Part shown: one piece after another, positions 26,728-35,708 of the stretch
Layout: each line of letters opens with the position of its first letter
Position numbering within the stretch: the first letter of the stretch is position 1
Assembly: GCF_052119645.1 (NCBI RefSeq)
Contig: NZ_JBGQOM010000001.1
Coordinates: forward strand, 62,001-126,000
DNA from: Paraglaciecola sp030730205
GTDB lineage: Bacteria > Pseudomonadota > Gammaproteobacteria > Enterobacterales > Alteromonadaceae
Reading direction: 5' to 3'
DNA length: 64,000 bases
The notes under the pieces: model-generated
Database searches by the model: none
What the model was told of the DNA's origin: nothing
Seen by the model: the letters and a program-made list of their open reading frames with translations, nothing else
Program-made: the position numbers and the translations under genes

Positions 26728-28476
26728 TTAACTAATCAATTGCAGCTCTGCTAGTTCACGGTATAAAGGATTCGCTACCATGAGTTCTTGATGGGTGCCC
26801 GAAGCGATTATCCGTCCCTTATCCATCACAATAATGCGGTCGGCATTAATAACTGTAGAAAGCCGATGAGCAATAATAATGGTGGTTTTATCTTTCATTA
26901 GTTCATCAAGAGCCTGTTTCACCTTAACCTCATTACCCGCATCAAGTGCACTAGTGGCTTCGTCTAGTAGCAGCACAGGTCGGTCAGCCAAAATCGCTCG
27001 TGCTATGGCTATTCGTTGTTTTTGACCACCAGATAAACGCACACCTCGTTCACCCAACTGCGTGTCATAGGCTTCACTGAATTCACAAACAAATTCATCG
27101 GCCCGAGCCGCTTTAGCGGCGGCAATAACCGCCTCATAACTCGCCGATGGTCGTCCATAAGCAATGTTGTCAAATACACTACACGCGAAAATAACCGATT
27201 CTTGTGACACCAAAGCAAATTGTTGCCTGAGCTGCTGTATGTCAAGCTGAGCAATGGGTTGACCATCGAGGTTGATATCGCCTTCTTGCACATCATAAAA
27301 ACGTAACAGTAATTGAAACAAGGTTGACTTACCTGCACCACTTGGCCCAACTAAGGCGATACGCTCGCCGGATTTGATATGCAGAGTAATATCCTTTAAA
27401 ACCGGCACATGATCAGCCACAGGATAATAAAATGAGATGTGGTTGAGGCTAAGTTCGCCCTTCACTTTTTGTGGAAGAAGCACAGGTTTATCTTGAGTTT
27501 GTACCGTACTTTTCGTGTGCAACAGTTCCATCAAACGTTCACTGGCTCCGGCGGCCTTCTGAATTTCACCTATCACTTCGCTAATGGTCGCGACACTGCC
27601 TCCCGCCATCACGGCATAAAACATAAAGGCGGTTAACTCACCTGCGGTTAACTCGCTATTTAAGACCAATTGCGCACCTAACCAAGCCACGAGGGTGATA
27701 GCAAACAAACTGATGCCCATAATAGTCGCGATCATCAGCGCTCTAAATTGAATGCGTTTTCTGGCAGCGTCCATTACGCCATCTATACGACTAAAAAAGC
27801 GTTGTTTATCGATGGATTCATGGGTGTAAGCTTGAACGGTTTGAATTTCGTGCAAACTTTCATCGATATAGGCACCCACATCGGCCACTCGGTCTTGACT
27901 GTTACGCGCGTAAATCCGCACTTTAGCGCCAAAAATTCGAATCGGTAGCAGCACTATAGGCACCGCAATCAAGACATAAAGTGTTAACATGGGACTGGTT
28001 AACATCATCAAAATGAGCGAACCAATAAAGGTAACGGTTGCCCTTAAGGCCATTGATAGTCCCATTCCAACCACTGATTGCAGAACCGTGGTATCAGAGG
28101 TAAAGCGCGAGATAACTTCGCCGGTGCGAGTTTCAGCAAAAAAAGCAGGTGACAATGTTAGTAGGTGTGAATACACATTTTGCCGAATATCAGCGCTAAC
28201 ACGCTCACCCAACCAAATCATGTAATAAAATCTAAAATAGGTAGCCACGCTGCCAATTAAACCGATCCCTAACACCAATAGAACCAGTTCGTTTAAACGT
28301 TGTGCATTGTTGGCGACAAACCCTTGGTCGACCACGTACTTTACACCCTGCCCCAACACTAACCACGACATTGCCCCAACAATTAGCGCTAACATGGCCC
28401 AGGCCACCTGTAATTTATAGGGTTTTAATTGGCCAAAAAGCCACGCCATCAATGTTTTAGTTGTATGTTTTTTCAC
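26728..28476 (-). CDS. ABC exporter, fused membrane and ATPase domains
   Basis: 582 aa half-transporter that dimerises. Six membrane helices lie in residues 1-320. The nucleotide-binding domain (about 340-580) has Walker A GPSGAGKSTLF, a Q-loop in ALVSQES, signature LSGGQKQR, Walker B VLLLDEATSALD and the H-loop IAHRLS. The style is MsbA/LmrA/BmrA-like; cargo may be lipid, drug or peptide. GTG 28476 gives the full basic N-terminus, while an internal ATG at 28449 is possible. No partner protein gene is adjacent. Confidence 0.9.
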   Translation of the reverse strand: MKKHTTKTLMAWLFGQLKPYKLQVAWAMLALIVGAMSWLVLGQGVKYVVDQGFVANNAQRLNELVLLVLGIGLIGSVATYFRFYYMIWLGERVSADIRQNVYSHLLTLSPAFFAETRTGEVISRFTSDTTVLQSVVGMGLSMALRATVTFIGSLILMMLTSPMLTLYVLIAVPIVLLPIRIFGAKVRIYARNSQDRVADVGAYIDESLHEIQTVQAYTHESIDKQRFFSRIDGVMDAARKRIQFRALMIATIMGISLFAITLVAWLGAQLVLNSELTAGELTAFMFYAVMAGGSVATISEVIGEIQKAAGASERLMELLHTKSTVQTQDKPVLLPQKVKGELSLNHISFYYPVADHVPVLKDITLHIKSGERIALVGPSGAGKSTLFQLLLRFYDVQEGDINLDGQPIAQLDIQQLRQQFALVSQESVIFACSVFDNIAYGRPSASYEAVIAAAKAARADEFVCEFSEAYDTQLGERGVRLSGGQKQRIAIARAILADRPVLLLDEATSALDAGNEVKVKQALDELMKDKTTIIIAHRLSTVINADRIIVMDKGRIIASGTHQELMVANPLYRELAELQLIS

Positions 28477-28681
28477 AGAAATTATGCTACCAAAATTGAA
28501 TTAAACCTAGTCTACCGAGTTTAACGACGCTTGAAGTTAAATAGATGCCAGATACCGTGATTTAAATGCTTCAAGTTGTTTCAATGGCAGCAATGTTATC
28601 CTTAAATGCAAAGTAAGTTTTGGATATTATTGTCGATTTAACTATGATGGCGCTATTGCTCAGCAGTAAATATGGACTTCT

Positions 28682-29410
28682 ATGCACCTAAACCGACATC
28701 AAAGCGTTTGTTTATTTTTGTACCTTATTCTGCTTATGTTCACACTCACCAGCAGAGCACAAACAGCCCCGCTAAAAATTGTCACCGAGTTTTCTCCTCC
28801 TCATCAAATTATCGAGAATGAGCAGGTCAGCGGCCTTGCGACCCAAAAAGTACAGGCGATACTACAACAAGCCAATGTTAAGGCTCCCATTGATATTTAC
28901 CCTTGGGCACGTGCCTACCGTAAAGCCAGTAATGAGCCTAACACCCTGATTTATTCTATGGCAAAAACCGAGGAACGCGCCCCATTATTTTATTGGTTAG
29001 CTCCCGTTGCCCAGTACAAATTTGGCTGGGTCAGTTTGCAAGATAGAAAAGATATTGTGTTAAATGAGCTTGCAGAGGCTAAACAATATCGTATTGTGGT
29101 GCAACGAGACGACATTTCGCATTTATGGCTAATAAAACAAGGCTTTATTGAAGATAAACATTTTATCACTTGCGCAGATATTGGTTGTTCATGGCAATTG
29201 TTAATCAATAAAAATGTAGATTTGATTATCGAATCAGTGGATTTGATAGACGATATGCTACAGCGCTTGAATCAACCCTTAGACAGTGTCCAGTTCATTA
29301 GTTACATTCCAGAACTTGAAATTACCGCTTATCTAGCAGCAAATAGGAATATCGACCCTAGCTTATTAAGTAGATTGCAAGTGGCTATATCAACCCTTAA
29401 TCAGGAGTAG
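28682..29410 (+). CDS. Periplasmic solute-binding-like protein (SBP_bac_3 fold)
   Basis: 242 aa with a signal peptide (LFLYLILLMFTLTSRAQT). The mature part begins LKIVTEFSPPHQIIENEQVSG, the usual opening of type 3 solute-binding domains, and continues with YPWARAYRKA and YSMAKTEERAP, as in the stand-alone binding proteins abundant in marine Alteromonadales. No permease or ATPase gene is adjacent, so it may feed a distant transporter or a sensor. The ligand is unknown. Its 3' end overlaps the convergent gene by 10 bases. Confidence 0.85.
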   Translation: MHLNRHQSVCLFLYLILLMFTLTSRAQTAPLKIVTEFSPPHQIIENEQVSGLATQKVQAILQQANVKAPIDIYPWARAYRKASNEPNTLIYSMAKTEERAPLFYWLAPVAQYKFGWVSLQDRKDIVLNELAEAKQYRIVVQRDDISHLWLIKQGFIEDKHFITCADIGCSWQLLINKNVDLIIESVDLIDDMLQRLNQPLDSVQFISYIPELEITAYLAANRNIDPSLLSRLQVAISTLNQE

Positions 29411-29811
29411 AGATTGAGTGATCTAAGCCAATCTTTTGCCGCTTGGCTTTGGGTAAAATATTGATGCTGAATACTTTTAGTGGGCTCTTGTATTTTTTCA
29501 ATTAAGTGTCGGTGTAAAGCTAAGCTACTAACGATGGCGCTAAAGCGCTGATTGTGTGCATAAGACCATGCGTTTAAGTCTTGCCCCACCCTTAAAATTT
29601 CGCCCGTGCCTAATTCCCAGTCTGTTAAATTGAGCAAACACGCCCAAGGTTCTGCAGTCAAGCACTGAGCTTGGCGTAAATATTGTTCTTTGAAAAGCTC
29701 AGAGGTTTTTTCATTCCATGCGCCAAAGGCACAGACTTCAATCGTTTTGTCTTTAATCTCAATAGTAAAACTACCGTGCTCTTGAAATGAATATTGGTCG
29801 TTTGTTCTCAT
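29401..29811 (-). CDS. Conserved hypothetical protein, possibly STAS/SpoIIAA-like
   Basis: 136 aa from ATG 29811; an upstream TTG at 29877 is open but less likely. The alternation of strands and helices (FTIEIKDKTIEVCAFGAWNE, then ACLLNLTDWELGTGEI, then FSAIVSSLALHRHLI) resembles the small STAS/SpoIIAA-like proteins, but this is a weak judgement. No signal peptide and no membrane segment. No strong ribosome site. It overlaps the convergent solute-binding gene by 10 bases. Confidence 0.65.
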   Translation of the reverse strand: MRTNDQYSFQEHGSFTIEIKDKTIEVCAFGAWNEKTSELFKEQYLRQAQCLTAEPWACLLNLTDWELGTGEILRVGQDLNAWSYAHNQRFSAIVSSLALHRHLIEKIQEPTKSIQHQYFTQSQAAKDWLRSLNLYS

Positions 29812-29898
29812 CTTGGCTACTGCGATATTGAAGGAGGACAAGGCTAACACAGCTATTTGCCCAAAAAAAATACGCAAATTGTTACGATGTTTGTACGT

Positions 29899-30294
29899 TT
29901 ATTTGCATCGTAACCACACCCACATACCTACCAATGCAGTGATGGATGTAACGGTACAACCCCATGCCCAATCTTGTAAGGTGATGGCAAGAGGCCAGTT
30001 CTCAGTCAGCGTGTAATTAGTCAGGTTATAAGCACCATAAGCGCTTAGTCCCAGTACAAAGCCTTTACTGAGGCCTTGATTAAGTTTCTCAGAAGACACA
30101 ATGGCCAAATAAACAATACTGGCAGAATAAAGTACATAAAAAATGACCCACGGCCACACCGGCATTTCTTGGCGCATTAAAAAACCAATTTGTTGCTGAT
30201 AGGTATCTTTAGCGAGCCAGCCCAACCATAAACCATCGAGCATCAGTAACGCCAACAGAACGCTTAAGTATGTTACGCATATTTTCTTTAACAT
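29899..30294 (-). CDS. DUF2177 family inner-membrane protein
   Basis: 131 aa with four membrane segments. DUF2177 marks are LLALLMLDGLWLGWLAKDTY at the N-terminus and YGAYNLTNYTLTENWPLAITLQDWAWG in the third and fourth segments. ATG 30294 is taken as the start because it places the first helix normally and GGAG lies about 9 bases upstream; the open frame runs to 30390. Function of the family is unknown. Confidence 0.85.
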   Translation of the reverse strand: MLKKICVTYLSVLLALLMLDGLWLGWLAKDTYQQQIGFLMRQEMPVWPWVIFYVLYSASIVYLAIVSSEKLNQGLSKGFVLGLSAYGAYNLTNYTLTENWPLAITLQDWAWGCTVTSITALVGMWVWLRCK

Positions 30295-30508
30295 AAGGCG
30301 AAGCTCCAAATTGCAAATCACTGGCATACTGCCTTGCAGCAAACGTGAGAAAAGTAGCATAAAGCATCTTAAGCTATGGATACACCCCAAAAGTCAGCTG
30401 AGTCACGAATGGTTTATCAATCCAGAAAAACAAGATCGCAGTGCGGTGTTTTTTTCATCATAGCCCTCTATACTTTTATTTTGTGCAAGTCATTATGTTG
30501 GAGTTATC

Positions 30509-31336
30509 ATGGAAAGACCAACCAATCATATCCACCTCGTCAAACGCATAGATAAAATCCTCCGCCTACTGTTTTTTATTGGTGTGCTGATTATTTTATT
30601 TTTACTTTTTAACTACCCTAGTTTAATTCTGACATTTGTTATTTTAGGTATTATTTTGTGTTTAGGATTTTATATCCCCAGACACATCGGGTGGGAAACA
30701 CGAGAAAAAAGAGCTCTTCGAGCCAAAACGAAAGAACTAGAAAAATGGGGCTTTGCCAGTCGAGACAGAGAAGGCCCTTGGATCAATTATATTGATTATC
30801 CCTTGGTGTATGAAACCTCATTGTCCCTAAACAAATATTTTTACAGTGACTGGCTAGTGATCCACAACGGACTAATTATCGTTAACCCAGGACACAATAC
30901 TCTAGTAAGGGAAACCAAGACGGTAAGTTATCAACTAGAGGCCCCACGCACTTATGCCTGGGACGGCTGCACGCCTAAACGCTTGTTTTATTGGATTGCA
31001 TTAATTGGCACACCTGATTGGTGGCATAAAGAACATGCCATAAATATGCTTACACCTCAGGGCATACGAGTTGAAAAAACTGTATTTTGGCAAATCGCCC
31101 TGCATGCTAGTTTAATTCATGACGCCTTATACCAGTATTTAGATAGCATTCCCCTTGCGAAACAAGAGGTAGATGAACTATTTTACCAGATGTTAGTTGC
31201 CGCGAAATTACCCAAATCTATTGCTGATTTTTACCTATTTGCAGTAACAACATTTGGCGCTAAGGATGTTTTAGCGCACGATCCGAAAGAGAACTCACCC
31301 TACAGCTGTGATACATTTAGCAGCCTAATAAAGTAG
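30509..31336 (+). CDS. Membrane protein, possibly DUF1353-related
   Basis: 275 aa. Two adjacent membrane helices (about residues 15-55) and a cytoplasmic domain. The later part, AYAWDGCTPKR and then IALHASLIHDALYQYL, recalls DUF1353, in which an internal His-Asp lies in a VHDxLY-like helix; this is moderate confidence only. GGAG six bases before the ATG supports the start. The DUF2797 gene follows 19 bases later, so the two may be co-transcribed. Confidence 0.72.
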   Translation: MERPTNHIHLVKRIDKILRLLFFIGVLIILFLLFNYPSLILTFVILGIILCLGFYIPRHIGWETREKRALRAKTKELEKWGFASRDREGPWINYIDYPLVYETSLSLNKYFYSDWLVIHNGLIIVNPGHNTLVRETKTVSYQLEAPRTYAWDGCTPKRLFYWIALIGTPDWWHKEHAINMLTPQGIRVEKTVFWQIALHASLIHDALYQYLDSIPLAKQEVDELFYQMLVAAKLPKSIADFYLFAVTTFGAKDVLAHDPKENSPYSCDTFSSLIK

Positions 31337-31355
31337 TTTTGCCTAGAGAGTAGTA

Positions 31356-32192
31356 ATGCAATTTAATGGGATTATTCACAAAATGCGAGCCTCGGCTCGT
31401 TCATCATCACCGGCTCAATATGTTTTGCCTATTGGTGATTCACATATTGATATGAACCCGCTTATCGGCAAAACAATTTCATTGAACTACTCAGGAATTA
31501 TTCTTTGTGTGCATTGCGGAACAAAAACTAAAACCAGTTTTAATCAAGGCTATTGTTATCGCTGCCTGACCAAACTGGCTCAATGTGATAGCTGCATTAT
31601 TAAGCCAGAGTTGTGTCATTATGACGCAGGCACATGCCGAGAACCGGCTTGGGGAGAAGCTAATTGTTTACAAGACCATTTTGTTTATTTGGCTAATACT
31701 GGCACGGTAAAAGTAGGCATAACACGGCATGTCACTGACGGGGTCTCAAGTCGCTGGATTGATCAAGGAGCCAGTCAGGCGCAAGCCATTTTGCGGGTTC
31801 AAAACCGGTTAATTAGTGGCCTAGTTGAGAGCGCGTTTAAGCCACATATCGCAGATAAAACCAATTGGCGTACCATGTTAAAAGGTAAGCCTGAAAAAGT
31901 CGATTTACAGGCTCTCAAACAACTATTATTAACAAAAGTAGAACCTGAGTTAGATGAAATTCAACAAGAGTTTGGTTTTCAGGCCATCCAGTTTATCGAG
32001 ACACCTGAGGTAGCAATTGATTATCCTGTTGAGCATTACCCCGAAAAAATAAAATCCATCAATCTCGATAAAGAGATAACTTTTAGTGGAATATTACAGG
32101 GTATTAAAGGCCAGTATTGGTTACTCGATCATGACCGAGTCATTAACATGCGAAAATACAGTGGGTATGAAGTATCTATTACGACGGAGTAA
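31356..32192 (+). CDS. DUF2797 family protein (zinc-binding, GIY-YIG-like)
   Basis: 278 aa. Cysteine pairs CVHCGTKTK, CYRCLTK, CDSC and CxxC-type neighbours (about residues 48-95) look like zinc ribbons. They are followed by HFVYLANTGTVKVGITR, a strand-turn-strand resembling the GIY-YIG nuclease start, and WIDQGAS with a downstream Glu in LVESAFKPHI. This arrangement is typical of DUF2797. Nuclease activity is not demonstrated for the family. The start has GAGAG upstream. Confidence 0.85.
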   Translation: MQFNGIIHKMRASARSSSPAQYVLPIGDSHIDMNPLIGKTISLNYSGIILCVHCGTKTKTSFNQGYCYRCLTKLAQCDSCIIKPELCHYDAGTCREPAWGEANCLQDHFVYLANTGTVKVGITRHVTDGVSSRWIDQGASQAQAILRVQNRLISGLVESAFKPHIADKTNWRTMLKGKPEKVDLQALKQLLLTKVEPELDEIQQEFGFQAIQFIETPEVAIDYPVEHYPEKIKSINLDKEITFSGILQGIKGQYWLLDHDRVINMRKYSGYEVSITTE

Positions 32193-32310
32193 TTAATCAA
32201 GGCAAGCGGATACTGTGCCGATACCCTTAAGTAGTTTCATTACCAATTAAAAAATCGTCATTCTGACTCCTGTGAGTCCTGGATTATGTTTAAAAATGGA
32301 GAAGATATCT

Positions 32311-33792
32311 ATGTTATACCCTTGGATTTCGCAAGCCCATCAAACCTTTCGGTACGTTTTAGTTATTCAGTGGTTAACGTCCATTGGGATTGCTGCATTT
32401 TATGGGAGTTGGCTAGAGCCACTGCTTATTGGTACCTTGATTCTCGTTGTTCCTCTGTACTTAAGTTTTAAATTTCCCGCTGAAGCAATTAGTCGTCATG
32501 CCGTTGGTATCGGTGTACAACTTTTTACTGCGCTGCATATTCAACAGACCTTTGGTATGACTGAAATGCATTTCGAGATATTTGCTATCCTCGCCATCTT
32601 ATCTTTTTACCGTGATTGGAAAGTGATTGCTTCGAGTACCGCGGTGGTCGCGGTGCATCATATTTTATTTTATGTATTACAAATAAACGATGCGGGCGTT
32701 TATGTTTTTGAACAGAGCAGTTTGCAGTTTCATATATTGATTATCCATGCGGTATTCGCCCTAATAGAAGGTGGTGTTTTGATGTTTATGGCCATGAAAA
32801 ACCATGCAGAGGGTCGCTCGTCATTCTTCCTAGCTAAAAATGTAAGTGCCATTATGCAAGACAAACATCACCTCGACTTTACCCATATCGACATGCAAAA
32901 CGATGATGAGCTAAAAGAGTTCAATGCACTCATTCACGCTATCAAAGTATTAGTGAGTCAATCGAGAGAGTTGAGTGAAAGTGCAGTAGATATTACCGAC
33001 AAAGTCCAAACATCTTCGTTGAAACTCGCTGCTTCTTACGAAATAAGTGTAAAACAAGTTAGCAGTATTAATCAGTCGATTGAGGAAATTGTTTCAGCGG
33101 TCAATGCGATTACCTCTTTGTCAGAGCATGCCAATACGTTGAGCTCTGAAGCTGAATCTAAAACCTCAAATACCGCTAAAAATGTGGTTCAATCTGGCAA
33201 AGGTATCGAAACCCTTAGAGATACCTTAACCTTAGCCTCTCGCGCTATTCAGGAACTGAGTGAGAAGTGTCAAAACATTTCAACAGTAATGCAGTCCATA
33301 AAAACCGTTGCTGAACAGACCAATCTTTTGGCCTTGAATGCCGCCATTGAATCAGCAAGAGCCGGTGAACACGGTCGAGGATTTGCTGTGGTTGCAGACG
33401 AAGTACGCCAATTGGCGATTAAATCAAAAATGAGTGCTGAAGAAATAGAGACCATCACAGCAACGTTAATTAGCAGTGCAAGTAACTCAGTCACGCAAAT
33501 GAACGACTGCGTAACCATGGTTGACAGCTCGGTGGCTGAATCCTCTAAAAACGTCAAAGTCATGCATGAAATCGTACAAGCTATTGGCGAGGTAAGCACT
33601 AACGTTCGTCAAATAGCGACCGCTTCAAAACAACAATACAGTTTATCCACCACTATTTCTGATGCCGCTCAACAACTTGATGGTTTGTCGAAAGAAGAAT
33701 CTGAGTATATGAACTCTGTGAAACAAGAAGTCAGTAGTTTGCACGATATGTGTGTGACTTTACTTAAGCAAATAGGTCAATTTAAAGTATGA
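32311..33792 (+). CDS. Methyl-accepting chemotaxis protein with membrane sensor
   Basis: 493 aa from ATG 32311, which has GGAGAAG upstream; earlier in-frame starts exist at 32272 and 32296. The N-terminal region (about 15-180) is a bundle of about six short-looped membrane helices with no large periplasmic domain. The signalling domain is complete, with the hairpin tip QTNLLALNAAIESARAGEHGRGFAVVADEVRQLA type sequence near 335-370. No clear HAMP domain or C-terminal CheR tether pentapeptide is seen. It probably senses a membrane-linked or energy signal (inference). The DUF6436-like gene overlaps its end by four bases. Confidence 0.92.
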   Translation: MLYPWISQAHQTFRYVLVIQWLTSIGIAAFYGSWLEPLLIGTLILVVPLYLSFKFPAEAISRHAVGIGVQLFTALHIQQTFGMTEMHFEIFAILAILSFYRDWKVIASSTAVVAVHHILFYVLQINDAGVYVFEQSSLQFHILIIHAVFALIEGGVLMFMAMKNHAEGRSSFFLAKNVSAIMQDKHHLDFTHIDMQNDDELKEFNALIHAIKVLVSQSRELSESAVDITDKVQTSSLKLAASYEISVKQVSSINQSIEEIVSAVNAITSLSEHANTLSSEAESKTSNTAKNVVQSGKGIETLRDTLTLASRAIQELSEKCQNISTVMQSIKTVAEQTNLLALNAAIESARAGEHGRGFAVVADEVRQLAIKSKMSAEEIETITATLISSASNSVTQMNDCVTMVDSSVAESSKNVKVMHEIVQAIGEVSTNVRQIATASKQQYSLSTTISDAAQQLDGLSKEESEYMNSVKQEVSSLHDMCVTLLKQIGQFKV

Positions 33793-34376
33793 GATTAAGG
33801 CTTTGGTTTGGCTTGGTTATTTGGTTGGCTGTTGTTTTAGCCCTACTGAAAGTAACAGATGCAGCCAAACTGAGCCTTTTCGATCCTGAACAGACCTTAG
33901 TCATGAAAAGTTTAGAGGCAGAGTTTGAGCCTCAATTAACCAAGACCCTCAAAACTGTCTCACCTAATCTGGCAAAGAGGGTCTTTCATATCAGGGCTGA
34001 TGATTGTATTTGTGAAACTTTGGCTGAAAATCACAGCCAAGAACTCAGTCAGAGTCTTGCAAATCTGGGATTTCAAAACGAATTAATTGATTTAAAGCTT
34101 ATGCCCCAACTGGCTGAATTTGTTCCTGCTACACCAGCTGTGGCGGTATTTAATGACAATGAGCAATTACTCTATTTAGGCCCTTATTCTGTAGGGCTTG
34201 GCTGTCTAACCAATAACAGCCTATCTCAGCAAATAAGTAATTTGAGCCAAGTGGATTACCTCGGCTCTCAGATAAACGCTGATGTTAAAGGTTGTTACTG
34301 CCATCCCCAATTAGCTTCATTAAACAAGCAAAACACACCGAGTTTACACCTCTTCGCCACCATAGTTAGCGGCTAG
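33789..34376 (+). CDS. Membrane-anchored protein, DUF6436/thioredoxin-like
   Basis: 195 aa. One N-terminal membrane helix (about 6-22) and a periplasmic domain with ADDCICETLAENH and GCYCHP. The CxC motif after a beta strand is placed like a thioredoxin-fold active site but is not CxxC, so redox function is uncertain. It overlaps the chemoreceptor by ATGA (33789-33792), which implies translational coupling and perhaps a role with that receptor. Its 3' end overlaps the convergent gene at 34344 by 33 bases. Confidence 0.75.
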   Translation: MRLRLWFGLVIWLAVVLALLKVTDAAKLSLFDPEQTLVMKSLEAEFEPQLTKTLKTVSPNLAKRVFHIRADDCICETLAENHSQELSQSLANLGFQNELIDLKLMPQLAEFVPATPAVAVFNDNEQLLYLGPYSVGLGCLTNNSLSQQISNLSQVDYLGSQINADVKGCYCHPQLASLNKQNTPSLHLFATIVSG

Positions 34377-34571
34377 TACATCAAGCTCTGAGCAGGTGTA
34401 GTCAAAGCCCCGCCCATCAAATTCATACCGCACTTGCACCGTATGAGAGGCTTTAGCTAATTTTGCTTTTACCACGACATTACCTGAAGAAGACGACCAA
34501 TGAGTCAACTCATTTAAAAACCGATTAGCCACTTGTCCATTGCTGAAGCGATAATGTAATTCGTTACTCAA
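34344..34571 (-). CDS. Small hypothetical protein downstream of M14 peptidase
   Basis: 75 aa from TTG 34571, chosen because GAGGAGA lies directly upstream; the frame is open to a GTG at 34640 inside the preceding gene, giving up to 98 aa. Beta-rich, with no signal or membrane segment (LHYRFSNGQVANRFLNEL, VVVKAKLAKASHTVQVRYEFDG). It follows the M14 gene at 35 bases and overlaps the opposite-strand gene by 33 bases. No family recognised. Confidence 0.55.
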   Translation of the reverse strand: MSNELHYRFSNGQVANRFLNELTHWSSSSGNVVVKAKLAKASHTVQVRYEFDGRGFDYTCSELDVLAANYGGEEV

Positions 34572-34605
34572 CCTTTCTCCTCGCTTAATTTTTTCACCAG
34601 CCTGA

Positions 34606-35520
34606 TTAAAACTGCTCAATGATAAAACGCAAACCACCACTAATTGCCGCTACTTGAGCCAATATGCAATTTTCTGGATTGGTTTTAGGACTATCGGGAT
34701 ACACTTCGGTTGTAGTGGTAAAATCTGCATTACTCACACTTGCGCACAGTCCTAATTGTTTTAAGGGATAATTGATCACGCCTTTTTGCTCCATCGGTGC
34801 ACCAATGATCATTCCCTTCGCATCGCTGGGGGCGATATGAGTGACTTGCTCTACCGCGGCTATTATGGCTGTTTGAAAGCCTGTACAAGGATTCTTGCTA
34901 TCTCCTACCGTATAGAAACCATCTGGTATCTCCCAGCTATGTTGTTCTATGGCATCCCTTGCTGCTAAGGCCGGACGAAATTCCGAATTGTCGGTATCAG
35001 TCGTCTCATGGAGGTCGATATGGACCAATATATTTAAGTCTTCAACCAAGCTCATTAAATTTGCAGCTTCCGGCGCGGGACTATCAGGGTAAAACGAGCG
35101 ATTAGGGTCAATCGCTAAAGGATTCCACCGGTTTATGGTTTCATACCCCCAAGGGCTAACGCAGGGCACTATAATAAAATTAAAGTCATCAGCAAAATCT
35201 AGTGCTTTAGTTTGAGCAAAACGCAAAGCACCATGCACCCCACTCGTTTCATAACCATGCACGCCACCTGTGATCAAGGCGATTGGTTTGTTGTCGTCCC
35301 AGTCTGAACTAGTAAGTGCAATTAAGGGGTACGTTGCTGCTGCATATTCCAACTCACCATATTGTTGGGTTTTAAAAAATGGCGGCATTGCTTCGATTTC
35401 CGCTAGGACATCAGCTGCATAGGAGCGTTTAATACTTTGCGCTGACAACCATTGTTTTTTTTCTGCCTCGCCCCACTTTTTACCCGGCGTACCAATTGGA
35501 TAATGACGTTGTGATTGCAT
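34606..35520 (-). CDS. M14 family metallocarboxypeptidase-like protein
   Basis: 304 aa. Zinc ligands of M14 enzymes are visible: His and Glu in GGVHGYETSGV (HxxE), then His in HIDLHETTDTD, with the catalytic Glu likely in TTTTEVYPDS. NRWNPLAIDPNRSFYP matches the substrate Asn-Arg segment of the family. No signal peptide, so cytoplasmic; it resembles the succinylglutamate desuccinylase/carboxypeptidase branch. It lies 132 bases after the mutT stop, in the same direction, with a small possible frame between. Confidence 0.87.
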   Translation of the reverse strand: MQSQRHYPIGTPGKKWGEAEKKQWLSAQSIKRSYAADVLAEIEAMPPFFKTQQYGELEYAAATYPLIALTSSDWDDNKPIALITGGVHGYETSGVHGALRFAQTKALDFADDFNFIIVPCVSPWGYETINRWNPLAIDPNRSFYPDSPAPEAANLMSLVEDLNILVHIDLHETTDTDNSEFRPALAARDAIEQHSWEIPDGFYTVGDSKNPCTGFQTAIIAAVEQVTHIAPSDAKGMIIGAPMEQKGVINYPLKQLGLCASVSNADFTTTTEVYPDSPKTNPENCILAQVAAISGGLRFIIEQF

Positions 35521-35522
35521 CG

Positions 35523-35708
35523 TTATATACCACCGTTTTTGCTAATTTGATGTTGGAAAAACTGAATATCTGACAAACAAAAATACTCACAATGGCAGCA
35601 TTTACCCCTACAGGCTAGTGCTTTATGTGTGTCACTCAGTGTTGTCAGATGATTAAACCAATTCGGCCACTTTCGCCATGATAGCGAGATTCGCCTCTGG
35701 AAAGGCAT
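35523..35708 (-). CDS. Possible small cysteine-rich protein (uncertain)
   Basis: Open frame of 61 codons from ATG 35708 that overlaps the mutT 3' end in another frame and stops two bases before the M14 start, a typical operon spacing. The C-terminal part outside mutT carries a cysteine cluster (CRGKCCHCEYFC) like a small metal site. No ribosome site was seen and the first half is a mutT shadow. A real product may begin later at a non-ATG codon, or not exist. Confidence 0.25.
   Translation of the reverse strand: MPFQRRISLSWRKWPNWFNHLTTLSDTHKALACRGKCCHCEYFCLSDIQFFQHQISKNGGI

Noticed and set aside
30295..30390. Longer N-terminus for the DUF2177 protein
   Set aside because: The extra residues have no family resemblance, and the internal ATG has a ribosome site and sets the first membrane helix normally.
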